From DATMER01 sp040349255 (GTDB taxonomy: Bacteria > Acidobacteriota > Thermoanaerobaculia > Multivoradales > UBA5704), in contig JBEQUE010000080.1 of NCBI GenBank assembly GCA_040349255.1, positions 8,797-72,796 of the forward strand: 64,000 nucleotides of DNA, read 5' to 3'. Of the stretch, positions 32,358 through 40,442 are shown piece by piece. The position numbers were made by a program, and so were the translations under genes. The notes under the pieces were generated by a model. The model was not told the origin of the DNA. It worked only from the letters and a program-made list of their open reading frames with translations, and did no database searches. The stretch's first letter is position 1. Each line of letters begins with the position of its first letter.

Positions 32358-33137
32358 ATGAAACTGACAATCCTTGGCAGCTCCGGAGGCTACTCCGGAC
32401 CCGAAAATCCCAGCAGCGGCTTCCTCGTGGAGCACGCCGGAGCCCGTCTCTGGATCGACGCCGGCCACGGCACCTTCAGCGCGCTGCAGCGCCGGATCGG
32501 CGTCACCGAGATCGATGCGATCCTGATCAGCCACGTCCACGCCGACCACTGCGTGGACCTCTACGCCTTCAACATCGCCATGCGGTTCCACGAGCAGGGC
32601 GTCCTCCGCCGGAGTCTCTACTGTCCTCTGGAGGTGTGGCAGAGGATGCCGCTGCTGATCGGCGATCCGCCCGAAGGTGAGAAGGGCTTCGGCCAGAGCT
32701 TCGATCTCCATCCCGTCGAGACCGGCGGCACCGTGGAGATCGCCGAGGCCGGAGGTCTCCGCGTCCGCTTCCTCCGCACCGACCACCCGAACTACTGCCT
32801 GGCCATGCGCCTGGAGTCCGACGAGGGCGTCCTCACCTACTCGGCCGACACGGGCCCCGGAACCGACCTCGCCGGCTTCGCCAGGGGCAGCGACCTGCTG
32901 CTCTGCGAGGCGACCTACCAGGAGGGCCGCGTGGGAGCGCCGGTCCACCTCACCGCCCGCCAGGCGGGGGAGACGGCGAGCCGCGCCGGGGCCGGCCGCC
33001 TCGTCCTGACCCACGTCTGGCCGGAATTCGACCCGCGCCGCTCCGTCGAGGAGGCCCGGGCCGCGGCCGGGGTGACCGCCGGCGTGACGGTCGATTGGGC
33101 CGCTCCCGGAGCCACCTTCGAGGTGCGCCGGAGCTGA
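32358..33137 (+). CDS. MBL-fold metallo-hydrolase (RNase Z/PhnP-like)
   Basis: 259 residues; ATG at 32358, no strong Shine-Dalgarno site. It begins MKLTILGSSGGYSGPENPSSGFLVE as RNase Z-like and PhnP-like enzymes do. Metal motif HVHADH (HxHxDH), then FLRTDHPN, a YSADTGPG segment supplying the bridging Asp, CEATYQEG and the closing His in VLTHVWPEF. It is probably a two-zinc phosphodiesterase or ester hydrolase of the cytoplasm. The particular substrate is not clear. Confidence 0.9.
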   Translation: MKLTILGSSGGYSGPENPSSGFLVEHAGARLWIDAGHGTFSALQRRIGVTEIDAILISHVHADHCVDLYAFNIAMRFHEQGVLRRSLYCPLEVWQRMPLLIGDPPEGEKGFGQSFDLHPVETGGTVEIAEAGGLRVRFLRTDHPNYCLAMRLESDEGVLTYSADTGPGTDLAGFARGSDLLLCEATYQEGRVGAPVHLTARQAGETASRAGAGRLVLTHVWPEFDPRRSVEEARAAAGVTAGVTVDWAAPGATFEVRRS

Positions 33138-33461
33138 CGCCGGGCGGATCGGGATCCTTTCGTTCATCGCTTATCTACTCTGTGCCATCCGGCGCTTGGT
33201 TCTTTCATTTGAAGGGCTGCCGAAATTTGTCCGTGTCGTTGGGCAAAGTCTGTCAGCCGATCGTCAGGAGAGCGTCAGGACGGATTGAGCGAGCCGCAGA
33301 CGGCATCTCAGCCCGGCGCCCGGCCGTTCCTTCTTACATAGAGATACGGAGAAGTTTGCAAACGGTTGGGCTGCAACCCCCGGCCGCCGCATCCGTACCA
33401 GGGAGAAAGATCCCGGGGAGGCGTCCGCCTGCCCTCTGTCCATTTCTTTCCTGGAGGTTTC
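33138..33461 (+). other. Intergenic region before the tricorn-like gene
   Basis: 324 bases, less GC-rich than the flanks, with no supported gene. Weak candidates only: a -10-like TACATA at 33335-33340 and a perfect palindrome GTTTGCAAAC at 33354-33363 that could be an operator. GGAGG at 33453-33457 is the ribosome binding site of the next gene. Confidence 0.4.
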
Positions 33462-36400
33462 ATGTCGAACCGTTTCCTGCTCTTCTGCGTGGCCGTCCTG
33501 TTCGCCTGCGCCGGCGCGGCCTCGGCCCAGACCAAGCTTCTCCGGTTCCCGGACATCTCCGGGGACAAGGTCGTCTTCACCTATGCCGGTGACCTCTGGA
33601 CGGCTTCGGCCGCCGGCGGCGCGGCCACCCGCCTGACCGCCCATCCCGGGCTGGAGCTGTTCGCGAAGTTCTCGCCGGACGGCAAGTGGATCGCCTTCCT
33701 GGGCCAGTACGACGGCGACGAGCAGGTCTACGTGATCCCTTCGACCGGCGGCGTCCCGAAGCAGCTCACCTGGTATCCGGCCCGCGGCCCGCTGACGCCG
33801 CGCTGGGGCTATGACAACCAGGTGCTCGGCTGGACCCGCGACGGCAAGTCGGTCCTCTTCCGCTCGATGCGGGAGGGTTGGGACCTGTCCGACACCCGGC
33901 TCTACACCGTGCCGGTCGACGGCGGCCTGGGCGAGCCGCTGCCCATGCCGGTCTCGGGCGCGGGCGACTTCTCGCCGGACGGCAAGCAGGTCGCCTACAC
34001 GCCGATCGCGCGCGACTTCCGCACCTGGAAGCGCTACCAGGGCGGCTGGGCCCAGGACCTCTACATCTTCAATCTCGCGACCCACGAGACGAAGAACATC
34101 ACCTCGAACCCGCGCACCGACCGCGACCCGATGTGGGTCGGCGACAAGATCTTCTTCAACTCCGACCGCACCGGCACCCTGAATCTCTATGCCTACGACG
34201 TGGCGAGCGGCGCCGTCGAGCCGGTCACGAAGAGCACGCAGTGGGACGTGCGCTGGCCGAGCACGGACAACGTCGGGAAGATCGTCTATGAAATGGACGG
34301 CGAGCTTCACGTCCTCGATACGCAGAGCCGGCAGGAGCGCTACATCCCGATCCAGGTGCCGTACGACGGTCTCTACGACCGGCCGTCCCGGGTCTCGGCG
34401 GCCCGGAACGTCGAGGACTTCGCGCTGTCGCCCAAGGGCGAGCGGGCGCTGTTCGTGGCGCGCGGCGACATCTTCACCGCGCCGGTCGAGAAGGGTCCGA
34501 CCCGGAACCTGACCCGCACCTCCCGGTACCACGACAAGTGGGCGCGCTGGGCGCCGGACGGCCGGAAGATCGCCTTCATCTCCGACCGCACCGGCGAGGA
34601 GGAGGTCTGGCTGATCGACCAGGACGGCACCGGCAAGCCCGAGGCGCTCACCAGCGGCGGCAAGGCCATGCGCTACGCGCCCGAGTGGGCGCCGGACGGC
34701 AAGCGCATCGCCTTCAGCGACAAGGACGGCCGGCTCTACATCCTCACCGTGGCCGACCGCAAGCTGGCCCAGATCGCCGACGACGACTTCGGCATGATCC
34801 GCGACTACGTCTGGTCTCCCTGCGGCGGCCATCTCGCGTTCTCGAAGACCGACCCGAACGGCTTCCGCTCGATCTGGATCTGGAGCGCGGAGGACGGCAA
34901 GCTCCACCGCGTGACCTCCGAGCAGTTCCACGAGTCCAGCCCGGCCTGGGACCCGAAGGGCGAGTACCTCTATTACATGAGCGCCAGGAGCTTCGCGCCC
35001 CAGCTCGACACCTTCGAGCTCAACTTCGCCAACAACAAGAACACCGGCATCTTCGGGGTCGCGCTGCGCAAGGACCTGAAGAGCCCGCTCCCCTTCGAGA
35101 GCGACGAGGTGACGGTCGGCGAGAAGGACGGCGAGAAGAAGGACGACAAGGCGGCCGACAAGAAAGACGAGAAGAAGGACGAGGCGAAGCCCGAGAAGAA
35201 GGGCTACACGAAGATCGACTTCGATGGCCTGGGCGAGCGGGTGGTGCGCGTGCCGGTGTCCGCGGACAACTACGACGGCCTCAGCGTCACCAAGGACGGC
35301 AACCTCCTCTATTTGAAATTCCCCTCCTTCTTCCTGGGCCGCGAGGACGGCGTGGAGACCGCTCTCAAGATCTACTCGCTCAAGGACCGCAAGGAGTCGA
35401 CCCTGGTCGAGGGTGTCGGCGGCGGCTACCAGATCTCGATGGATGGCTCGAAGATCCTGGTCCAGCAGGGCGGCCAGTACAACCTGATGGACGCGGCCCC
35501 GAACGGCGCCGACTCGAAGAAGCCCATCGCGACCGACGGTCTGGCCGTGGACCGGGTCCCGTCCGAGGAGTGGGCGGAGGTCTTCGACGAGGTCTGGCGG
35601 CGCTACCGCGACTTCTTCTACGTCGAGAACATGCACGGCTACGACTGGGCGGCGCTACGGGAGCAGTACCGGCCTCTGGTGGCCTACGTCGGGCACCGCT
35701 CGGACCTCAACTACGTGATCGGCGAGATGATCGCCGAGCTGAACATCTCGCACGCCTACGTGGCCGGCGGCGACTACGACCTGCCGGAGCGCCCGCGGGT
35801 GGCCCTGCCCGGCGCCCGCTTCGAGCTCGACGACAAGGCGGGGCGCTACAAGATCTCGCGCATCTTCCACGGCCAGAACGAGGAGGAGACCTACCGCGCG
35901 CCGCTGACCGAGGTCGGGGTGGACGTGAAGGAGGGCGACTACGTCCTGGCGATCGACGGCGAGGAGCTGGTCGCGAAGGACAACCCCTACCGGCTGCTGC
36001 GTCACAAGGCGGACCGGCCGGTGCGCATGACGGTCAACGGCAAGCCGACCTTCGACGGCGCGCGGGAGATCACCTTCCAGCCGATCGACACGGAGACCCA
36101 CCTGATCTATCTCGACTGGGTGAACCGCAACCGGGAGCGGGTCGACAAGATGTCGAACGGCCGCATCGGCTACCTCCACATCCCGGACATGGGCGAGGAC
36201 GGGATGCAGGAGTTCGTGAAGTGGTTCTACGGCCAGGTGCGCAAGGAGGGGCTGATCGTCGACGTGCGGGAGAACGGCGGCGGCTTCATCTCGCAGACGC
36301 TGATCGAGCGGCTGCGCCGCGAGCTCCTGGAGGTGGACTTCGGCCGGCTGAGCGACTACCCGCAGACCTATCCGTCGGTGGTCTTCTACGGCCACATGGC

Positions 36401-36794
36401 CTGCCTGATCAACGAGGGCTCGTCGTCGGACGGCGACATCTTTCCGGCGATGTTCAAGCAGGCGGGTCTGGGTCCGCTGATCGGCAAGCGGACGTGGGGC
36501 GGTGTGGTGGGGATCTCGGGCCACGGCCCGCTGATCGACGGCGGCCAGATCTTCGTGCCCGAGGCCGGCTCGGTCTCGGTCGAGGGCGAGTGGATCATCG
36601 AGGGCCACGGCGTCGATCCGGACATCGTGGTGGAGAACGACGCGAAGTCGGTGATCGAGGGCCGCGATCCGCAGCTCGAGCGCGCCGTGGCGGAGGTGAT
36701 GAAGAAGATGGAATCCGAGCCGCGGCATCTTCCCAAGAAGCCCGCCGGTCCGATCAAGACCCAGGCCGGGATCGAGGCGGCGACCAGGAAGTAG
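33462..36794 (+). CDS. Secreted tricorn-like serine protease
   Basis: 1110 residues; ATG with GGAGG at 33453. Signal peptide ending ASAQ. Two propellers of WD40/PD40-like repeats follow (FSPDGKWIAF, WAPDGRKIAF, WAPDGKRIAF and others, about 25-700), split by a Lys/Asp/Glu linker near 550-585. A tricorn core comes next: helical SWAEVFDEVWR-type region, His764 in NISHAY, a PDZ domain (about 790-870, EGDYVLAIDGEELV), then the C-terminal S41-like domain with VRENGGG and the nucleophile Ser989 in SSSDGD. It should degrade medium-sized peptides; here in the periplasm rather than the cytoplasm. Confidence 0.93.
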   Translation: MSNRFLLFCVAVLFACAGAASAQTKLLRFPDISGDKVVFTYAGDLWTASAAGGAATRLTAHPGLELFAKFSPDGKWIAFLGQYDGDEQVYVIPSTGGVPKQLTWYPARGPLTPRWGYDNQVLGWTRDGKSVLFRSMREGWDLSDTRLYTVPVDGGLGEPLPMPVSGAGDFSPDGKQVAYTPIARDFRTWKRYQGGWAQDLYIFNLATHETKNITSNPRTDRDPMWVGDKIFFNSDRTGTLNLYAYDVASGAVEPVTKSTQWDVRWPSTDNVGKIVYEMDGELHVLDTQSRQERYIPIQVPYDGLYDRPSRVSAARNVEDFALSPKGERALFVARGDIFTAPVEKGPTRNLTRTSRYHDKWARWAPDGRKIAFISDRTGEEEVWLIDQDGTGKPEALTSGGKAMRYAPEWAPDGKRIAFSDKDGRLYILTVADRKLAQIADDDFGMIRDYVWSPCGGHLAFSKTDPNGFRSIWIWSAEDGKLHRVTSEQFHESSPAWDPKGEYLYYMSARSFAPQLDTFELNFANNKNTGIFGVALRKDLKSPLPFESDEVTVGEKDGEKKDDKAADKKDEKKDEAKPEKKGYTKIDFDGLGERVVRVPVSADNYDGLSVTKDGNLLYLKFPSFFLGREDGVETALKIYSLKDRKESTLVEGVGGGYQISMDGSKILVQQGGQYNLMDAAPNGADSKKPIATDGLAVDRVPSEEWAEVFDEVWRRYRDFFYVENMHGYDWAALREQYRPLVAYVGHRSDLNYVIGEMIAELNISHAYVAGGDYDLPERPRVALPGARFELDDKAGRYKISRIFHGQNEEETYRAPLTEVGVDVKEGDYVLAIDGEELVAKDNPYRLLRHKADRPVRMTVNGKPTFDGAREITFQPIDTETHLIYLDWVNRNRERVDKMSNGRIGYLHIPDMGEDGMQEFVKWFYGQVRKEGLIVDVRENGGGFISQTLIERLRRELLEVDFGRLSDYPQTYPSVVFYGHMACLINEGSSSDGDIFPAMFKQAGLGPLIGKRTWGGVVGISGHGPLIDGGQIFVPEAGSVSVEGEWIIEGHGVDPDIVVENDAKSVIEGRDPQLERAVAEVMKKMESEPRHLPKKPAGPIKTQAGIEAATRK

Positions 36795-36808
36795 GCGGTG
36801 AAACGGGT

Positions 36809-36840
36809 CTCCCGGCGAGCCGGCCTCGCCGGGAGGCCCT
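36809..36840 (+). terminator. Hairpin between the tricorn-like and SRPBCC genes
   Basis: CTCCCGGCGAG (36809-36819), loop CCGGC, CTCGCCGGGAG (36825-36835): a perfect 11-base stem. The T tract after it is weak (GCCCTTGTC), so termination may be partial. Confidence 0.55.
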
Positions 36841-36856
36841 TGTCTGGAGGGATTCC

Positions 36857-37300
36857 ATGACTCTCGAGCCCGGAATCGTGAACACGCGCCTCTTCGGCGT
36901 GCCGCGCGAGGTCCTGTTCGAAGCGTTCAGCGACCCCGATCAGCTCGTGCACTGGTGGGGACCGAAGGGGTTCACGAACGTCTTCCACGAATTCGACCTG
37001 CGCCCCGGCGGCTCCTGGCGTTTCGTCATGCACGGCCCCGATGGCGCGGAGTTTCAGATCGAGAAGGAGTTCATCGAGGTCGCGAGGCCGGAGCGGATCG
37101 TCCTTCGGCACCTGGACGCGAAGCACGGCTTCCGGATGACGATGACCTTCGCGGACGAGCCCGGCGGCACGCGACTCACCTGGCACATGCTTTTCGAGGA
37201 CCCCGAGGAGAACACGAGGCTGAGGGAGTTCATCTCCGAGGCCAACGAGCAGAACTTCGACCGTCTCGCGGCCTGGTTGACAAAGAAAGCCCGCCCCTGA
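36857..37300 (+). CDS. SRPBCC (AHSA1/START-like) domain protein
   Basis: 147 residues; ATG with GGAGG at 36846-36850. The sequence runs as in AHSA1-type proteins: VPREVLFEAFSDPDQLVHWWGPKGF, LRPGGSWRFVMHGPDG, EVARPERIVLRHL and FADEPGGTRLTWHMLF, ending in an amphipathic helix. The fold encloses a hydrophobic pocket. The role is unknown; family members bind lipids or ligands, and many bacterial ones sit with ArsR regulators, which is not the case here. Confidence 0.92.
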   Translation: MTLEPGIVNTRLFGVPREVLFEAFSDPDQLVHWWGPKGFTNVFHEFDLRPGGSWRFVMHGPDGAEFQIEKEFIEVARPERIVLRHLDAKHGFRMTMTFADEPGGTRLTWHMLFEDPEENTRLREFISEANEQNFDRLAAWLTKKARP

Positions 37301-37331
37301 CGCGCAGGCGGCCCTCCCGAAGGCGCCGCCC

Positions 37332-37340
37332 TGCTACACT
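37332..37340 (+). promoter_or_regulatory. Extended -10 TGC-TACACT, leaderless start
   Basis: TGCTACACT ends eight bases before the ATG at 37349, predicting transcription from within about two bases of the start codon. No Shine-Dalgarno sequence is present. Confidence 0.5.
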
Positions 37341-37348
37341 GTCGGTCC

Positions 37349-38083
37349 ATGCGCCGCCGACTGTCCTGGCTGATCCTGGCTCTCGCTGCCCTTTCCTCCC
37401 CTGTCTTCGGGGCGGAAGCGGCGCGCCTGGTGTCGCCCGCGGATGGCGCCGAGCTGCTCGCCGGCTCCGAGATGACGCTCGAGTGGACCGGCTCCGGGCT
37501 CCCGGGCGGCGTCGAGGAGTGGGAGGCGTTCCTCTCCCTCGACGGCGGCCGGACCTGGCCCCTGCGCATCACCCCCCACCTGGACATCTCGATCCGGCGC
37601 TTCTCCTTCCGGGTGCCGGCATTCCCGACCCGCGACGCCCGGCTCCTGCTGCGTTTCGGTGACGAGAGCGCTGAGCGCGACGAGCTCGAGCTCGAGATGC
37701 CCCAGCGCCTCGCCATCTCGGGCGACCTGCGCCGCGACTCGCTGCCGGTCGTCCTCGACCTCGCCGCGCACCGCGGCGAGCGCGCCCGGCCGGACGACCC
37801 TGACGATCCCGGCACGGTGGTCTGGATCGAGGGCTCCCGCGACGGGAACCGGCTGCGCGAGGTCGTCGCGCTCGATCCCGTCTCCTCCTTCGAGGAGGCC
37901 CGCCCCGCCGGCCGGCTCTTCCTCGCCATGGCGGCGCCCGGCCCGGCCCGCACGGTGCTCGCCGAGCCCGCGCTTTCCAGTACCGAGGCCGCTCCCGCGC
38001 CCCGGCCCGCGCTCGGCGAGGCGCCCGCCCCCCGGTCCGGCTCCGTGCCGGTCCGCCTGCTCATCCGCCGCTTCAACGAATAG
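37349..38083 (+). CDS. Secreted protein with KNH-like Ig domain
   Basis: 244 residues. Signal peptide ending SPVFGAEA. Residues about 27-90 match the KNH/Kre9-like Ig pattern (LVSPADGAELLAGSEMTLEW, then FLSLDGGRTWPL and FRVPAF), the same domain that begins the giant IPT/TIG protein. The remainder is Asp/Arg/Pro-rich with a strand-like VVWIEGSRDGNRL and an Ala/Pro-rich tail before a final VRLLIRRFNE. No enzyme motif. It stands 87 bases before the TonB receptor and may be co-transcribed with it as a surface accessory protein (inference). Confidence 0.75.
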   Translation: MRRRLSWLILALAALSSPVFGAEAARLVSPADGAELLAGSEMTLEWTGSGLPGGVEEWEAFLSLDGGRTWPLRITPHLDISIRRFSFRVPAFPTRDARLLLRFGDESAERDELELEMPQRLAISGDLRRDSLPVVLDLAAHRGERARPDDPDDPGTVVWIEGSRDGNRLREVVALDPVSSFEEARPAGRLFLAMAAPGPARTVLAEPALSSTEAAPAPRPALGEAPAPRSGSVPVRLLIRRFNE

Positions 38084-38170
38084 ACCGGGACCGCGTCTCC
38101 GTGCCACCGCCCGCGCTGCCCCCGCCGGGGCGCGGCGCGACCGTTCACGAATTCGCGATCGAGGTCTGCC

Positions 38171-40348
38171 ATGCGCAAGATCCTGTTGTTCCTCGTTTCC
38201 GTGCTCGTCCCGGCCCTCGCCGGGGCGTTCGACGGGCTGCTGCTCCGGCCGGACGGCAGTCCGGCTGCCGGCCACCAGGTGTCGGTCGTCGGTCTCTCCA
38301 TCTCCGTGACCACCGACGAGCAGGGCCGCTTCCGGATCTCCCCCGATCCGGCCGTCCCGTTCCGGCTCGTGGCGACCAGCCCCGGCGGCGAGGTCTCCGC
38401 GCCGATCGAGGTCGAGGCCCTCGCCGGTGAATCGACGCTCACCGCGAGCATCCCCGCCACCTTCCAGGACAGCGTCACCGTCGCCTCCGGCGTGGCCCCG
38501 GGCCTCGACACGCCGCCCGCCGCCGCCACCACGATCGTCGGCCAGGAGGACCTGGAGCAGCGCCGGCCGCACCGCCTCGTGGACGCCGTCCAGGGCATCG
38601 CCGGCGTCTCGCGGTCGGAAGAAGGCCCGACCGGCGTGCCCGCCATCCGCGGGCTCACCCGCGGGCGCACGGTCGTCCTGCTCGACGGCTCCCGGGTGAC
38701 CACCGAGCGCCGGGCCGGATCGTCCGCCGCCTATCTCGATCCCTTCACCCTGGCATCCGTGGAAATCGCCCGCGGCCCCGGCTCGGTGGCCTACGGCTCG
38801 GACGCGTTCGGCGGTGTCATCAACGCCCGACCGGTCTATCCCGATCCGGGCAGCGGCGCCTCGCTGCGCTACAGCCTCAATTCCGGCTTCGGCGCGGACG
38901 ACGAGGACTCGGTCGGCGTCGAGGCTTCGACGGACGCCCTGGGCGGAGCCCTGCTCGCCCAGTACCATCAGCGAGAGTCCGGCGACGGCGAGTCCGGCGG
39001 CGGCGAGCCGATCCTCAACTCCTCCTATGAGGACCGCGGCGGCGCCCTGCGCTACGCCGTCGACACGCCGGCCGGCCGCCTGCGGGTGGGCTTCTCCCTG
39101 GTGGACGCCCGGAACGTCGACAACCCCACCCTCGACTCGAACGTGACGCGCGGCTTCTACCCGAAGGAGAGCTCGCGGCGCTTCAACGTCTCCCTCGACA
39201 GCGGCCCGGTGGGTGGGTGGGAGAGCGTCGAGCTCGGCCTGTTCTACGGCACCTACCGCCTGAACCTCACCCGCGACCGGGTCCCGACGCCGACCGTCAC
39301 CCGCCGCATCGACCGCTCCGAGACGTTTTCCGACGACGGCTCGCTGCGCGCCGTGGCCACCCGTCCGGCGGCCGGTGGCCGGCTGAGGATCGGCGCCGAG
39401 GTCCTGTCGCGCTTCAACCTGGAGTCGCTGACCTTCCGCGAGACCTTCGACGCCGCCGGAAACTCGACCGGTGTGTCGAGCCCGCCTTCCATCGATGACG
39501 CCTCGCGCACCGACACCGGCCTCTTCGCCTCCTGGGACCGGGCGCTCGGCGCGCGCGCCCTGTTCGCGGTCGGCGTGCGCGGCGACCGGGTGGAGAGCGA
39601 GAACAAGGGCGGCTTCTACGGCGACCGCTCGAACGAGAATTCGGCCCTGTCGGGCTACGTCGCCCTGACCGCGAGCCCGGTGTCCAATCTCACGGCCAGC
39701 TTCCAGGTGGCCCGGGGCTTCCGCGATCCCACGCTCTCCGACCGCTTCTTCCGCGGCCCGAGCGGCCGCGGTTTCGTGACCGGCAACCCGGACCTCGACC
39801 CGGAGACCAGCCTGCAGTACGACGCCTCGCTGCGCTGGGCCGTGGGCCGGGGATCGGTGGCGGCCTTCGGCTACCTCTACAGGATCGACGACCTGATCGA
39901 GCGCTTCGGCAACGGCAACGACTTCTTCTTCCGCAACCGCGGCGAGGCGGAGGTCCGCGGCTTCGAGCTGGAGGCCCAGATGCCGCTCGGGGCCGGGCTC
40001 ACCCTGGAGCTGGCGGCCACGATGATCCGCGGCGAATCCGGCGGCCAGGCCATCGACGACATCCCGGCCCGCGGCGGTTTCACCACGCTGCGCTGGGCGG
40101 ACGAGCGCCTCTTCGCCTACGTCCGCAACGCCGCCTTCCTGCGCGACGACCGCCCCGGCCCGAACGAGGCGGAGCGCGCCGGGTACACGACCTGGGAGGC
40201 GGGGGCCGGCTGGCACCTCTCCGATCCGATCGAGCTGCGCCTCGTCGGACGCAACCTGACCGACCGGACCTACTTCGAGGCCGGCGACGTGACCGCCACC
40301 CTGGCGCGCGGCCGGAGCTTCACGCTCGGGATCGTCGGAAAGATCTGA
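38171..40348 (+). CDS. TonB-dependent outer-membrane receptor
   Basis: 725 residues; ATG with GAGG seven bases upstream. Signal peptide ending LAGAF. A carboxypeptidase regulatory-like domain (about 20-85, LRPDGSPAAGHQVSV, TTDEQGRFRI) precedes the plug (about 115-225: RPHRLVDAVQGIAGV, PAIRGLTRGRTVVLLDGSR, IARGPGSVAYGSDAFGGVIN). A 22-strand barrel follows and ends with the typical aromatic-near C-terminus GRSFTLGIVGKI. It imports a substrate such as a siderophore, vitamin or glycan using TonB energy. The N-terminal extension resembles SusC/CarboxypepD-reg receptors. Confidence 0.93.
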   Translation: MRKILLFLVSVLVPALAGAFDGLLLRPDGSPAAGHQVSVVGLSISVTTDEQGRFRISPDPAVPFRLVATSPGGEVSAPIEVEALAGESTLTASIPATFQDSVTVASGVAPGLDTPPAAATTIVGQEDLEQRRPHRLVDAVQGIAGVSRSEEGPTGVPAIRGLTRGRTVVLLDGSRVTTERRAGSSAAYLDPFTLASVEIARGPGSVAYGSDAFGGVINARPVYPDPGSGASLRYSLNSGFGADDEDSVGVEASTDALGGALLAQYHQRESGDGESGGGEPILNSSYEDRGGALRYAVDTPAGRLRVGFSLVDARNVDNPTLDSNVTRGFYPKESSRRFNVSLDSGPVGGWESVELGLFYGTYRLNLTRDRVPTPTVTRRIDRSETFSDDGSLRAVATRPAAGGRLRIGAEVLSRFNLESLTFRETFDAAGNSTGVSSPPSIDDASRTDTGLFASWDRALGARALFAVGVRGDRVESENKGGFYGDRSNENSALSGYVALTASPVSNLTASFQVARGFRDPTLSDRFFRGPSGRGFVTGNPDLDPETSLQYDASLRWAVGRGSVAAFGYLYRIDDLIERFGNGNDFFFRNRGEAEVRGFELEAQMPLGAGLTLELAATMIRGESGGQAIDDIPARGGFTTLRWADERLFAYVRNAAFLRDDRPGPNEAERAGYTTWEAGAGWHLSDPIELRLVGRNLTDRTYFEAGDVTATLARGRSFTLGIVGKI

Positions 40349-40355
40349 GGTCTTG

Positions 40356-40440
40356 AAGGACCAGGAGGGATCCAGAGGACCTTCAAGGATCTTTTTGTCC
40401 TTGATGCCCCCCACCGTCCTCTGGGTCCCTCGTCCTTTTT
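40356..40440. terminator. Bidirectional nested-hairpin terminator
   Basis: A long arm at 40356-40380 pairs with 40416-40437 (AAGGAC and GAGGAC/GTCCTC segments, few mismatches) and the right arm runs into TTTTT. Inside it TCAAGGA (40383-40389) pairs with TCCTTGA (40398-40404) around TTTTT. It separates the TonB receptor from the convergent histidine kinase and can serve both strands. Confidence 0.75.
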
Positions 40441-40442
40441 CC

